Shown here piece by piece: positions 27,435-36,390 of a stretch of DNA of 64,000 bases (position 1 is its first letter; every line of letters begins with the position of its first letter). A model generated the notes under the pieces. That model was not told where the DNA came from and searched no databases. It worked only from the letters and a program-made list of their open reading frames with translations. Both the position numbers and the translations under genes were made by a program. Source of the DNA: Bacteroidota bacterium (GTDB lineage: Bacteria; Bacteroidota; Bacteroidia; Sphingobacteriales; Sphingobacteriaceae); assembly GCA_026224775.1 (NCBI GenBank), contig JAMFRP010000038.1, forward strand, positions 62,001 to 126,000, read 5' to 3'.

Positions 27435-27518
27435 CATGTCATTGCGAGGAACCAAGCATTCGCACGAAGAAAAGCAATCATGCAAAGTTCGCGATTGCTT
27501 CGTTCCTCGCAATGACAT
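27435..27518. repeat. Palindromic repeat family A, copy 4 (GAGGAAC subtype)
   Basis: Ends match family A (GTCATTGCGAGG ... CCTCGCAATGAC), but the inner arm reads AACxAAGCAxTCGC in place of the CGAAGCGTGGCAATCC version. The inner left arm is imperfect (AACCAAGCATTCGC against GCGATTGCTTCGTT). Confidence 0.8.
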
Positions 27519-27622
27519 AATTTTCTTAGACAGGTTCTTAGCTAAAGCTAACACACAGCTAAATACTTTCCTAAATACAACGCTTAGTATTTATATTAGC
27601 ATTAATTTACAATACCTATAAG

Positions 27623-28393
27623 ATGAATATTTTAACGAAACTAAAATTACATATACGACTTGCTTTGGTTGTTAGTTGCCTGTTAATTCCGGCAGCATCA
27701 TTTGCGCAAACTTTAAAGGTTGCCACCGCTGCCAATCTGCAATCCGTGATAAAAGTATTAGGGGCCGATTTTACCAAAAGAACAGGTGTAGTTGTTGAAC
27801 CTATTGTAGGTTCATCGGGCAATTTAACCACCCAGATAAGTAACGGCGCTCCGTTTGATGTTTTTTTATCTGCCGATATGGATTTCCCGCAGAAATTATA
27901 CACCACCGGATTCTCCTCTAAAAAGCCTGTTGTTTACGCGAAAGGGAGTTTAATTATTTGCAGCAATAAGGATATTGAGTTTGATAACTGGGAGCGCATG
28001 CTACTTACCCCGGCCATTAAAAAAGTGGCTATCGCCAACCCGACAATCGCGCCATATGGCAAAGCCGCCACTGAAACATTAAAATTGAAAGGAATTTTGA
28101 GCGAGATACAAAGCAAGATAGTTATAGGTGAAAGTATATCGCAGGTGAACACTTATATCACCACAGGTTCGGTTGATGTTGGTTTTACCACACAGGCTTT
28201 GGTAAAGGATATTGAAGGCAAGCAGAAAATTTATTGGAGGGCTATCGATCCTAAAACCTACTCACCTATTGAACAAGGAATTGTAGTATTAAAACACGGC
28301 GAGGAAAACCCGAACGCCGAGAAATTTTACCAGTTTATTTTGAGTGCCGATGCCAAACGCATATTTAAGGAATATGGCTACATTGTTGAGTAA
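27623..28393 (+). CDS. modA: Molybdate ABC transporter substrate-binding protein
   Basis: 256 residues with a signal peptide ending at SFAQ (residue ~29). The binding-protein core includes AAANLQSVIK-like LKVATAANLQSVIKVL, GSSGNLTTQISNGAPFDVFL and SADMDFPQKLY, which supply the oxyanion-binding Ser residues in ModA. It delivers molybdate or tungstate to ModB. The next gene starts directly after its stop. Confidence 0.93.
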   Translation: MNILTKLKLHIRLALVVSCLLIPAASFAQTLKVATAANLQSVIKVLGADFTKRTGVVVEPIVGSSGNLTTQISNGAPFDVFLSADMDFPQKLYTTGFSSKKPVVYAKGSLIICSNKDIEFDNWERMLLTPAIKKVAIANPTIAPYGKAATETLKLKGILSEIQSKIVIGESISQVNTYITTGSVDVGFTTQALVKDIEGKQKIYWRAIDPKTYSPIEQGIVVLKHGEENPNAEKFYQFILSADAKRIFKEYGYIVE

Positions 28394-29065
28394 ATGGATT
28401 TAACCCCAATCTGGCTCACACTAAAGCTGGCAAGCATTACTACGCTATTGCTACTATTGATCTGCCTGCCGCTGGCGTGGTGGTTATCCAAAGGTCGCTC
28501 ATTTTTTAAAATCATTATCGAGGCGATAATTACCATGCCTTTGGTATTGCCGCCGTCGGTATTGGGGTTTTATTTGCTATTGGCTTTTAGTCCGCAGCAT
28601 GGAGTTGGTAAATGGCTGCATGATGCATTTGATTTACAATTTGTATTCTCTTTCCAGGGATTGGTACTGGCCTCCGTTATTTATAGCATGCCATTTATGA
28701 TGGGGCCTATAAAGTCGGCCTTACAACAATTGCCCTCATCATTATCACAAGCATCCTACACCCTGGGTAAAAGCGAACGCGAAACTTTTCTCCGAGTACT
28801 GCTGCCTAATATAAAACCATCATTATTCACGGCTATGGTACTCACCTTTGCCCACACGTTGGGTGAATTTGGCGTAGTACTGATGATCGGTGGTAATATC
28901 CCTAATGTTACACGGGTAGCATCCATCGCCGTTTATGACTCGGTGGAGAGTATGGATTATTCGGCGGCAAATACTTACTCGCTTATCTTATTTTGTATCA
29001 CTTTTGTTTTGGTGATCGGTGTATTCATCTTCAACAAAACACAAGCTAAAAGCCCGCTGGAATGA
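28394..29065 (+). CDS. modB: Molybdate ABC transporter permease
   Basis: 223 residues with five to six membrane helices. The EAA-type loop ASYTLGKSERETFLRVLLPNI contacts the ATPase, and AHTLGEFGVVLMIGGNIP is diagnostic of ModB. Start codon immediately follows the modA stop, and the end overlaps modC by 4 bp. Confidence 0.95.
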   Translation: MDLTPIWLTLKLASITTLLLLLICLPLAWWLSKGRSFFKIIIEAIITMPLVLPPSVLGFYLLLAFSPQHGVGKWLHDAFDLQFVFSFQGLVLASVIYSMPFMMGPIKSALQQLPSSLSQASYTLGKSERETFLRVLLPNIKPSLFTAMVLTFAHTLGEFGVVLMIGGNIPNVTRVASIAVYDSVESMDYSAANTYSLILFCITFVLVIGVFIFNKTQAKSPLE

Positions 29066-29688
29066 TCACGATCAACATTGAAAAAAAACTAAAGGCCTAC
29101 AGCGGGCAGCAATGGTTAAAGGTAAACCGGGAGTTTGCTAATGGCAGCATTATTAAAATTTACGGACCATCCGGCGTAGGAAAAACAACGCTTTTAAAAA
29201 TCATAGCCGGACTGGTATCGCCCGAAAAAGGTACTATTAAAGTTGATGCCATTACCTGGTTGGATACATCCACCAAAACAACACTATCGCCACAAAAAAG
29301 AATGGTTGGCTTTGTGTTTCAAAACTACGCGCTGTTCCCTAACATGACGGTGCGGGAGCATTTGGAATATGCCACAAAGGATTTAGAATGGATTGATCGC
29401 CTGTTGATGATTGGCAAACTGGAAACATTAACCACGCACAAACCTGAACACCTATCCGGCGGACAACAGCAACGTTTAGCCATCCTGCGTGCGCTAGCTA
29501 TTAAACCTAAATTATTGTTGATGGATGAGCCATTCTCCGCACTCGACCATGAAATAAAACGGGTTTTGATTGACGAATTAAAGGTTTTATTTGCGAAATT
29601 AGGATTGATTGTTTTGATAGTCACCCATAACCCACAGGAGTTGGAGGGGTTATGTAATGGAGAGTTGGAGATAGATACGGAAAGGTAA
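29062..29688 (+). CDS. modC: Molybdate ABC transporter ATPase (short form)
   Basis: 208 residues. Walker A GPSGVGKTT (35-43), signature LSGGQQQR, Walker B LLLMDEPFSALDH and the switch His in VTHNPQE. It ends right after the ATPase domain and lacks the C-terminal TOBE/MOP domain of classical ModC (~350 residues), which normally binds molybdate for feedback. It energises ModB. Confidence 0.93.
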   Translation: MITINIEKKLKAYSGQQWLKVNREFANGSIIKIYGPSGVGKTTLLKIIAGLVSPEKGTIKVDAITWLDTSTKTTLSPQKRMVGFVFQNYALFPNMTVREHLEYATKDLEWIDRLLMIGKLETLTTHKPEHLSGGQQQRLAILRALAIKPKLLLMDEPFSALDHEIKRVLIDELKVLFAKLGLIVLIVTHNPQELEGLCNGELEIDTER

Positions 29689-29693
29689 CTTTT

Positions 29694-29784
29694 CTAATTG
29701 TCATTGCGAGGACCGAAGCAATCGCACATAAGCAGAGCGCTCTGTATTGTTCGCGATTGCTTCGTTCCTCGCAATGACAATTAG
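29694..29784. repeat. Palindromic repeat family A, copy 5 between convergent genes
   Basis: Arms CTAATTGTCATTGCGAGGA... and ...CTCGCAATGACAATTAG. Symmetry extends several bases beyond the usual GTCATTG end. It sits exactly between modC (+) and the molybdopterin-domain gene (-), where a bidirectional transcript end is expected. Confidence 0.85.
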
Positions 29785-29793
29785 GTTGGTTTC

Positions 29794-30303
29794 TTACTCC
29801 GCAATACTCACCACAATTTTATCCAAATTATGCAAGTACCTTCTTCCGGTTTTATAATCAAGCATGGATACCATTTGAATACTGCTGGTTAGTTGATCAG
29901 CTTTTATGCCATTCTTCTCCATCACAATATAAACGTTGTCGCCTATTTCGGTATTGAACAGCTCATTCCACGAGTAAACAACTTTATAGCCATCGGCACC
30001 CACGCAGGTAAAATACATACTGCTGAATAAATGCGGCGTAAGCAACCATTGCGAATGGTTCAGAATATCTTTTAGTAAAATACCTTTTAATTGATCATCC
30101 TGATGCTTAAAAGCGCCTGTATGATCAGTAACTTTAATATTGCCGATTGTTTTAAGCGGATAACTATTCAGAGAATCCATGGTGATGATAGATCCTATTT
30201 TTACCTTTCCGGTAATAGCAAACTCATGGGTTTGAGTGTTGGTTTGTTGTGCAAATGTTGCAGTTGCGCTGCATAATAGAAATAAAATAAGTATCTTTTT
30301 CAT
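29794..30303 (-). CDS. Secreted molybdopterin-binding-domain-like protein
   Basis: 169 residues from Met at 30303, starting a signal peptide (MKKILILFLLCSATATFA). The mature part resembles the oxidoreductase molybdopterin-binding fold used by YedY/MsrP and sulfite oxidase. KGILLKDILNHS and SMYFTCVGADGYKVVYSWNE correspond to the conserved core, with a Cys in the FTCVGADGY position. It is much shorter than a full catalytic subunit. Convergent with modABC; the shared molybdenum theme supports the assignment, but cofactor binding is unproven. Confidence 0.65.
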   Translation of the reverse strand: MKKILILFLLCSATATFAQQTNTQTHEFAITGKVKIGSIITMDSLNSYPLKTIGNIKVTDHTGAFKHQDDQLKGILLKDILNHSQWLLTPHLFSSMYFTCVGADGYKVVYSWNELFNTEIGDNVYIVMEKNGIKADQLTSSIQMVSMLDYKTGRRYLHNLDKIVVSIAE

Positions 30304-30394
30304 GGGTGATATGGATTGCAATCAGGGGATGATCACAAATATAAAGATAAAGAGGGGGAATTAATCCACCCTCTTTATCTTTAAACAACAACCC

Positions 30395-30622
30395 TTACAT
30401 TTTCGACATTTTTGAACTATCCTTACTCATTTTGCTCATTTTGTCGGCCTTTTTAGCTTTCATTTTTGATGGCTTGCTCATTTTGCTCATCTTACTCATT
30501 TTGCCGGTATCGCTGGCAGCAATGGTATGTATTACTGATGCATTAGCATTGATAGTTAAACAAAGTGATAAAATTGCCACTGCGGCTACTGATAATACTG
30601 ATTTTTTTACGTTGGTTTTCAT
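30395..30622 (-). CDS. Secreted Met/Lys/Ser-repeat peptide
   Basis: 75 residues from Met at 30622. A signal peptide (MKTNVKKSVLSVAAVAILSL to ~ANA) is followed by a mature tail dominated by KMSK units (SKMSKM and SKMKAKK), with eight Met residues, many spaced as MxxM. This resembles the MXKDX repeat peptides found beside ECF sigma factors, from memory. MxxM spacing is typical of copper(I)-binding Met motifs, so metal sequestration is a reasonable hypothesis. Its promoter matches that of the sigma gene. Confidence 0.8.
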   Translation of the reverse strand: MKTNVKKSVLSVAAVAILSLCLTINANASVIHTIAASDTGKMSKMSKMSKPSKMKAKKADKMSKMSKDSSKMSKM

Positions 30623-30650
30623 GTGTGTTTCTATTTTGATATTTACACAT

Positions 30651-30679
30651 TTAGTCGGCCCCAACTTACAAACCTTACA
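30651..30679 (-). promoter_or_regulatory. ECF-type promoter of the Met-repeat peptide gene
   Basis: Read on the minus strand: TGTAAGGTTT (30670-30679), 11 bp, CCGACTAA (30651-30658), then ~28 bp to the start codon. The same two blocks with the same 11-bp spacing stand upstream of the sigma-factor gene (31572-31600). It lies just after the anti-sigma stop codon, so the peptide gene can be transcribed separately. Confidence 0.75.
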
Positions 30680-30685
30680 GCCTGT

Positions 30686-30961
30686 TTAATTTTTATTTAG
30701 CTCGATCTCAATACGCTCCTGCAATTCTTTTTTGAAGCTTTCATCAAGCTTTGCCTCACCCGGCATCGAGCTTTTAAAAAGCTGGCGAACCATATCATTT
30801 ATAATACGGCTTTGTTTGCCATATACACGGCAAACCGAGCAGCCCATCAGGTGTATGCGCAGTTCTATATGCTCGCGAAAAGTAATACGGCTCAGCATTT
30901 TCTTTTCGATGAGAAATGTGGCCTTCTTACAATTATACTGTATTTTTTTTAACTGGCTCAT
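30686..30961 (-). CDS. Zinc-finger anti-sigma factor-like protein
   Basis: 91 residues. The central HLMGCSVC (H-x3-C-x2-C) is the zinc anti-sigma (ZAS) motif, preceded by the N-terminal helical part. No membrane segment is visible, so it would be a soluble inhibitor. It follows the sigma gene after 10 bp on the same strand, the usual sigma/anti-sigma order. Confidence 0.8.
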   Translation of the reverse strand: MSQLKKIQYNCKKATFLIEKKMLSRITFREHIELRIHLMGCSVCRVYGKQSRIINDMVRQLFKSSMPGEAKLDESFKKELQERIEIELNKN

Positions 30962-30971
30962 AGCTTAAAAT

Positions 30972-31541
30972 TTATTCCCAATTCCGTTGAAGGCATGCCC
31001 GCAGATTAAGCTTGGTACGATGAATAATTACCCAAAAATTTGATGGGGTCACCTTTAATTCCGAACATATCAGTGTGGTATCAGCATCATCCATATGTTT
31101 CATAGTGAATATTGCCATCCATAACGCCGGCAGCTTTTGTAAACACATCTGCAGTATGTTATTAAACTCCTTATTGCCTAAATGATCCACGTCTTCAATC
31201 CCGAAAGCTTGTGGTGCATATGCAGAACGCCAGTGCCCATCATCATGATCAAAAAAATCTTCCTGCTCATGCTCAGCTGCCTGAACATCTTTCCTTAACC
31301 CTGAAGACTTTTTGCGGTAAACATCAATTATTTTATTTTTCAGGATGGCAGTTAACCAGGTACGCTCGGAGCTTTTGCCTTCAAATCTGTCTACCTTTTC
31401 TAAAGCAGCCAAAAAGGTTTCCTGCACTAGGTCCTTAGCCTGTTCCTCATCAGAAATTCGTTTTATGGTATAGGCATACAAGTAATCGGCATGCGATTTT
31501 ACCCAGGTATGCGGATCTAATTGATTGCTTTCGGCGCTCAT
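30972..31541 (-). CDS. ECF RNA polymerase sigma factor
   Basis: 189 residues. Region 2 is recognisable in DEEQAKDLVQETFLAALEKV and RTWLTAILKNKIIDVYRKK. Region 4 includes LPALWMAIFTMKHMDDADTT followed by a helix-turn-helix (LKVTPSNFWVIIHRTKLNLR). This pattern matches the small sigma group seen next to ZAS proteins and repeat peptides (TIGR02943-like, from memory). It probably transcribes its own operon and the Met-peptide gene, given the duplicated promoter. Confidence 0.92.
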   Translation of the reverse strand: MSAESNQLDPHTWVKSHADYLYAYTIKRISDEEQAKDLVQETFLAALEKVDRFEGKSSERTWLTAILKNKIIDVYRKKSSGLRKDVQAAEHEQEDFFDHDDGHWRSAYAPQAFGIEDVDHLGNKEFNNILQMCLQKLPALWMAIFTMKHMDDADTTLICSELKVTPSNFWVIIHRTKLNLRACLQRNWE

Positions 31542-31571
31542 TTAATTAATATTCGTCAGTTGTGATACTAC

Positions 31572-31600
31572 TTAGTCGGTAAGCATATTTAAACCTTACA
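31572..31600 (-). promoter_or_regulatory. Autoregulatory ECF-type promoter of the sigma operon
   Basis: Read on the minus strand: TGTAAGGTTT (31591-31600), 11 bp, CCGACTAA (31572-31579), ~30 bp before the sigma start codon. All 18 bases of the two blocks and the spacing equal those at 30651-30679, while the spacer bases differ. Confidence 0.75.
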
Positions 31601-31630
31601 AATATTAAATAAAAAATATGAGAAAGCGTT

Positions 31631-31719
31631 TTGTCATTCTGAGGAACGAAGAATCTTCTAACTGTGCAAAGTTTACTATGCAAATCGAAGAAGATTCTTC
31701 GCTGCGCTCAGAATGACAA
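31631..31719. repeat. Palindromic repeat family A-like, copy 6 (ATTCTGAG subtype)
   Basis: Ends TTGTCATTCTGAGGAACGAA and GCTGCGCTCAGAATGACAA with inner GAAGAATCTTC/GAAGATTCTTC. The plan matches family A but with TTCTGAG replacing TTGCGAG. Confidence 0.8.
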
Positions 31720-31744
31720 TGATATTTGAGAATTAAATAATCTG

Positions 31745-32539
31745 TTATTTACTATGCGAAAACAGCCAAGGCAACAATTGCGGTTCGGCAAAAGCATCGT
31801 CCCAGCTATCGTGGTCATCGTTAGGATATAGGGTAAACTTAGGTTGGCCGCCGGCCGCTTTAATCGCCTCAACCATTACAATGGAGTGATCGGCCGAAAC
31901 TGTTTTATCCTTTTCACCATGGAATATCCATAGCGGTACTTTTTTAGCATATTTTTTAGCGTTGAGGGTATTATCGCCACCGCAGATGGTAAATGCCGCT
32001 GCAAAAACATTTGGCTCGCGACCAATAATCTCAAATGTACCCATGCCACCCATAGAAAGACCGCCAACATATACCTGGTGTTTATTTACAAAAGGTTTTT
32101 CTAAAAACTCATCAACCATTCCCATCAGCGCTGCCATGGCTTTGGTTGGTTTGGCATCGGTTGGGAAAATAAATTTATTGCCGTTGGTATCTGCCTGAAA
32201 ATTCACATCTGACCAAAAACCATTAGCCGGGCATTGCGGAAACACCACAATTGCCGGGAACTGTTCACGAACATCGGCCTTTAAAAACAGATCGCTGCCA
32301 TGTGCCAGCTGGGCCTGGTTATCGTTACCCCGCTCACCCGAACCATGCAGAACAATTATCAATGGATATTTTTTTGCCGGATCAAATCCTTCTGGAAATA
32401 GAATGCGGTAAGGCAAAGTATCACCTTTAGCGGTATATATACCACGCTCATAATTTGGTTTGCTTAACTGTGCTTTTGAGAAGAATGGCAAAGCCAAAAA
32501 CATTATAACTAGAAACGTGGCGCTGATATTTTTGTGCAT
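31745..32539 (-). CDS. Secreted esterase/phospholipase-like hydrolase
   Basis: 264 residues from Met at 32539 (signal peptide MHKNISATFLVIMFLALPFF). The core of a PHB-depolymerase/carboxylesterase-type alpha/beta hydrolase: VLHGSGERGND oxyanion region, GGLSMGGMGTFE with the nucleophile Ser, HGEKDKTV with the Asp and NDDHDSWDDA with the His. It would act on esters outside the cytoplasm. The upstream in-frame Met (32602) would place a hydrophobic stretch before the signal peptide and is not used. Confidence 0.85.
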   Translation of the reverse strand: MHKNISATFLVIMFLALPFFSKAQLSKPNYERGIYTAKGDTLPYRILFPEGFDPAKKYPLIIVLHGSGERGNDNQAQLAHGSDLFLKADVREQFPAIVVFPQCPANGFWSDVNFQADTNGNKFIFPTDAKPTKAMAALMGMVDEFLEKPFVNKHQVYVGGLSMGGMGTFEIIGREPNVFAAAFTICGGDNTLNAKKYAKKVPLWIFHGEKDKTVSADHSIVMVEAIKAAGGQPKFTLYPNDDHDSWDDAFAEPQLLPWLFSHSK

Positions 32540-32642
32540 ACAAATAAGTTTAATTATGGCAATGATCTTTATAAAGCCGAATACTTTAACGCCGGCGAGC
32601 AAAAGATGTTTTTTTAATTACCGTAAATATAAAATTATATGC

Positions 32643-33599
32643 TTAATCCTGCAGCTTCAATTCCTTTTTAGCAGTATTAACCGGCTGAGGCACTTTTACA
32701 TAATAACCCGTACCATCATAAACTCGCTTGCGCGGATGGCTTTGGCAGTCATCACTACAGCAACCTTCCATTTTTGTCCCGCATTCATCGCATTGGGTAA
32801 AATGCTCGTTGCACTCCGGGTTGGCACAGTTGATCATTTTATCGGTAGTAGCACCACAGTTATAGCATTTAGATATTACCACAGGGTTAACACTATTTAC
32901 ATCAACCGATAAACGGTTATCAAATACATAGCATTTGCCTTCAAAATCCTTACCGCCTGCTTCTTTACCGTATTTGATGATACCACCGTGCAGTTGGTAA
33001 ACATCTTTAAAACCCTCGTGCAATAACAGGGCTGATGCTTTTTCGCACTTGATACCGCCGGTGCAATAGGTTAATATTTTTTTGTCCTTATATTGAGCAA
33101 GCTCATTGATCATCGCCGGGAAATCGCGGAAATTTTCAATATCCAGGGTTATGGCGTTGCTGAATTTACCTAAATTATGTTCGTAGTTTGAGCGTACATC
33201 CAGCACAATAACATCATCCCAGTCCTTCATCTCCATAAACTCTTTCGGATCAAGATGCTTGCCAGTTTTTGTTTTCGGGTCGATGATTTCGGGATTACGT
33301 AAACCTGAATGCACAATTTCCGATTTATAACGAACATGCATTTTTACAAACGATGGTGTTTCTACTTCATCAACTTTAAAGTCGATGTTAGCAAAACGAG
33401 GATCTGCATGAAGCGTCTCCATGTATTGCTCACAGCTCTCAGCAAGGCCGGATACGGTACCATTAAGGCCTTCTTCAGCCACAATAATACGCCCGGTTAA
33501 ATCCAGAGATTTACAAAATTTTAAATGATCGGCAGCAAATTGCTCCGCATCCGCTATTGTTGAATAACAATAATAGAGTAGTGTTTTATACTTTGTCAT
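32643..33599 (-). CDS. trhO: tRNA U34 hydroxylase, rhodanese-related
   Basis: 318 residues. An N-terminal acylphosphatase-like domain (KTLLYYCYSTI..., EEGLNGTVSG) is followed by a rhodanese domain with catalytic Cys in TYCTGGIKCEKA. A C-terminal Cys-rich tail contains CYNCG, CANPEC, CDECG and CCSDDC pairs. TrhO forms 5-hydroxyuridine at tRNA position 34, prephenate-independent. Met at 33599 is chosen because family proteins begin TKYKTLLYY. Confidence 0.93.
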   Translation of the reverse strand: MTKYKTLLYYCYSTIADAEQFAADHLKFCKSLDLTGRIIVAEEGLNGTVSGLAESCEQYMETLHADPRFANIDFKVDEVETPSFVKMHVRYKSEIVHSGLRNPEIIDPKTKTGKHLDPKEFMEMKDWDDVIVLDVRSNYEHNLGKFSNAITLDIENFRDFPAMINELAQYKDKKILTYCTGGIKCEKASALLLHEGFKDVYQLHGGIIKYGKEAGGKDFEGKCYVFDNRLSVDVNSVNPVVISKCYNCGATTDKMINCANPECNEHFTQCDECGTKMEGCCSDDCQSHPRKRVYDGTGYYVKVPQPVNTAKKELKLQD

Positions 33600-33759
33600 A
33601 ATCCATTGATGCCGCTGCAAACGGTGTTAAATGAAGTGCAAATTTAGTGATTTTTAGGTGAAAGGGCAAAAATAAAAGGTTAATATCGAACACTGAATAC
33701 CCAATATCCAATGACGAAGTTCACTTCATTATTCATCATTCGGAGTTCACGATTCGATA

Positions 33760-36261
33760 TTACCTAATCCCATAAAATATCCTGATCCCCTGTATGTATT
33801 TCTGGCTACCCTCGTAAGATACACCGTAATCAATCCTAAATATCAATCGCTGTAAGCCTACATAAAACTCGGAGTAATTCAGTTGGCCTTTTTCGGTTAG
33901 GTAATTGGCTCCTACAATTTCCTCTAATTTCAACTTACGTAAAAACGGAATATTATTTAATAACACTCCTGAGAAATTGTGCTGGTAATGCGCTTCTATA
34001 AATGCATTATCGGTACTGAATGTATAGAAAGGCAGGAAGTGAAAACTACCTACATAAGTAGGATCGAAAGTAGTACCCTGGTTACCTAAAAAGTGGTTAT
34101 AATCAGGGAAATAGATCTTGCTGTTATTAAAGAAATCTCCAGCAGTTACCGAGAATGATGAGTAACCAAATACCCCTATCGGGATGGCACTTTGGGCTAT
34201 GTTTAATGATCCGAAGCTATAATCAACATCAGAGCCTAACAGGTTATTTATACCCTGGCGATAGCTTACCGTAACAACCGGGTATTTGGATGGCAGATTA
34301 ATTTTTTGCGTAGGCGTGGTAATATACTGCTGATCAAACGATAACCTGAACGAGGTGAAAAATGTAAGCGCCTGGTTATCGGGGAACAATACGGAGCGAT
34401 CGTCCGCCGGGGCATCTGGCACACCCGGAATATCTGATTTTAGCGGATTGTTTGAGGTATACTGCCTGTTGCTAAAAGTTTCGATGTGGTTATATGAGGT
34501 GTTATATAATTGGGTACGGTCAGCATAGCTTAAACTGGCTGTCCATAAAACACCATTGGCAAGTTCGCGCTGATAACCAAAGTTACCATACTCCGATTTA
34601 TAGTATTTTACATAGTTACGCTCACTCAATAACGTACTTAAGGTATTAAAATATAACGACCGTGTGCCAACATCGTTCAAATCCAAAATATCGCTGCCAA
34701 AGCCACCAAAAAACTTGGCGTTATGGAATGGATCGTAGTTATAATCGCCATTTATATTGGCGGTAAACATTTTATTAGAAAAGCCATAGCGTACATCTGG
34801 CGTAGCGTCCCACGATTGAAAGTCATTGAGTTTGTGCGAGTATTTAGCTTCAAGATTTAAACCATATCCTTCAACAGTATTATAAAAAAAAGTTTGAATA
34901 AAAGGATACAGGTACACAGAATCACGACCGCTTTTATAGGTAGAACTATGCCCGAATACGATGTATGGCAGAATCAATAACCTGTTATTAGAATGCTGAG
35001 CAGAATCGAGATAAGCCTTCGATCGTTTAAGTCTGCTTACACTATCTTTTTTATAATAATCCCTCTGCTCCTGCCAGGTTAAAGGAATAGGGCGCTTGGT
35101 TGCCCAATATGTTGAATCTTTTGTGTTTGATGCGGTATCGTATTTTAATATCTCCCCTGTAAAATAGCGCTCCGGAAAATTAGGCTTGAGGTTATAGTTG
35201 TTATAAATAGCATCATAATATCCCCCAAACTTAAACCCTAAAACCTTGCCCGAGAAGGTGTATTGTGCCGATACGGGCTGCCAAACGCTATCTGTTATAG
35301 GTATGTATTGCTGACTAACCTCCAGCGTATCAATAAAACTAAGACCATTATCTTTATTAGTTAGCATCAAATCAACGCTATAAATACGCCAGTCGCCCTC
35401 TAAAATATAAATATTCCCTTTAAATGTAGCTGAATGATCCAGCCTTGGTGCAACCTGTATTTTATCAATCACACGCCCGTTTTCGTTAGCGGTGCCAACC
35501 AGTTTATACTTGTAGTATTTAAACCCATTATAAGCTACCGGTGAAACAAATCCATGATCGCTTACGCCGTTTAGGTAAAATATGTTTTTATAAAAATTAA
35601 CCTGCAGATCAGATGCTTTATTAAAGCCGAATGTTGGGTTTAAGCCAACTGTTTTGGTTGCAATAGTAACTTCCTTTATTCTATTTGGCTGCTGAAAGTC
35701 GAAGTTGGAGATGGACTCTGTTTGAAACAGAATCCCCCTGCCAAGCGAATCCAGGTCGAGTGTATTACGCACCTGCCTGCCCATAAATGCCTTTGGCGCA
35801 CCCAATAAGCGTTGCACACCTTTAACATAAGCCGCTACAGAATATTCCTGAACTTCGTTTAAATAATATTCGCGTTTGGCTATTACCCGGCGCATAATAT
35901 CATTTGCGGCAGTATCTGTTTTAAGCCTCTTGCCCTGTACAACCACTGTTTTCAGGTTAAAAATTTCGTCTTCCAACTGCACGTTGTGTGCCACATTGCG
36001 GTTGGCGATAGTTACGGTTTCAACCCGTTCCTTATATCCTACAAAACGATAAATAACATGATATGTGCCTGGATTTAACTTAAACTGATAACTGCCGCTC
36101 TCATTAGCGGTTGTGCCATAAGTAGTGTTGCGTATATAAACTGAAGTAAAAGATATGGGGTGATTTTGAGCATCGGTTACTCTGCCCGAAAGTATATATT
36201 GTTGAGCTGATGCCTTAAAAGTAAGCAGTGTTATAAAAACAAATAGTAGATTTTTCTTCAT
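33760..36261 (-). CDS. DUF5686/carboxypeptidase-regulatory outer-membrane protein
   Basis: 833 residues with a signal peptide (MKKNLLFVFITLLTFKASA). A carboxypeptidase-regulatory-like beta domain spans ~20-105 (ILSGRVTDAQNHPISFTSVY). The large C-terminal region is the DUF5686 barrel, ending QRLIFRIDYGVSYEG...FYGIR, typical of an outer-membrane strand. Found throughout Bacteroidota; the function is undefined. Monocistronic, divergent from kbl with a 129-bp gap. Confidence 0.9.
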   Translation of the reverse strand: MKKNLLFVFITLLTFKASAQQYILSGRVTDAQNHPISFTSVYIRNTTYGTTANESGSYQFKLNPGTYHVIYRFVGYKERVETVTIANRNVAHNVQLEDEIFNLKTVVVQGKRLKTDTAANDIMRRVIAKREYYLNEVQEYSVAAYVKGVQRLLGAPKAFMGRQVRNTLDLDSLGRGILFQTESISNFDFQQPNRIKEVTIATKTVGLNPTFGFNKASDLQVNFYKNIFYLNGVSDHGFVSPVAYNGFKYYKYKLVGTANENGRVIDKIQVAPRLDHSATFKGNIYILEGDWRIYSVDLMLTNKDNGLSFIDTLEVSQQYIPITDSVWQPVSAQYTFSGKVLGFKFGGYYDAIYNNYNLKPNFPERYFTGEILKYDTASNTKDSTYWATKRPIPLTWQEQRDYYKKDSVSRLKRSKAYLDSAQHSNNRLLILPYIVFGHSSTYKSGRDSVYLYPFIQTFFYNTVEGYGLNLEAKYSHKLNDFQSWDATPDVRYGFSNKMFTANINGDYNYDPFHNAKFFGGFGSDILDLNDVGTRSLYFNTLSTLLSERNYVKYYKSEYGNFGYQRELANGVLWTASLSYADRTQLYNTSYNHIETFSNRQYTSNNPLKSDIPGVPDAPADDRSVLFPDNQALTFFTSFRLSFDQQYITTPTQKINLPSKYPVVTVSYRQGINNLLGSDVDYSFGSLNIAQSAIPIGVFGYSSFSVTAGDFFNNSKIYFPDYNHFLGNQGTTFDPTYVGSFHFLPFYTFSTDNAFIEAHYQHNFSGVLLNNIPFLRKLKLEEIVGANYLTEKGQLNYSEFYVGLQRLIFRIDYGVSYEGSQKYIQGIRIFYGIR

Positions 36262-36362
36262 GGTAATCCTTCATAAAATGGATTTATTACTATAAATGTT
36301 TGATTAAGCGTGTAATATATTTTTTAAGATGAATTTAAACTGGCGTTTTGCGGGTTTATGTT

Positions 36363-36370
36363 TAATTTTG
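36363..36370 (+). promoter_or_regulatory. -7 element of the kbl promoter
   Basis: TAATTTTG fits the Bacteroidota -7 consensus TAnnTTTG, 21 bp before the kbl start codon. The -33 TTG is not clear. Confidence 0.4.
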
Positions 36371-36390
36371 CACTCTTTGATAAATTTATT

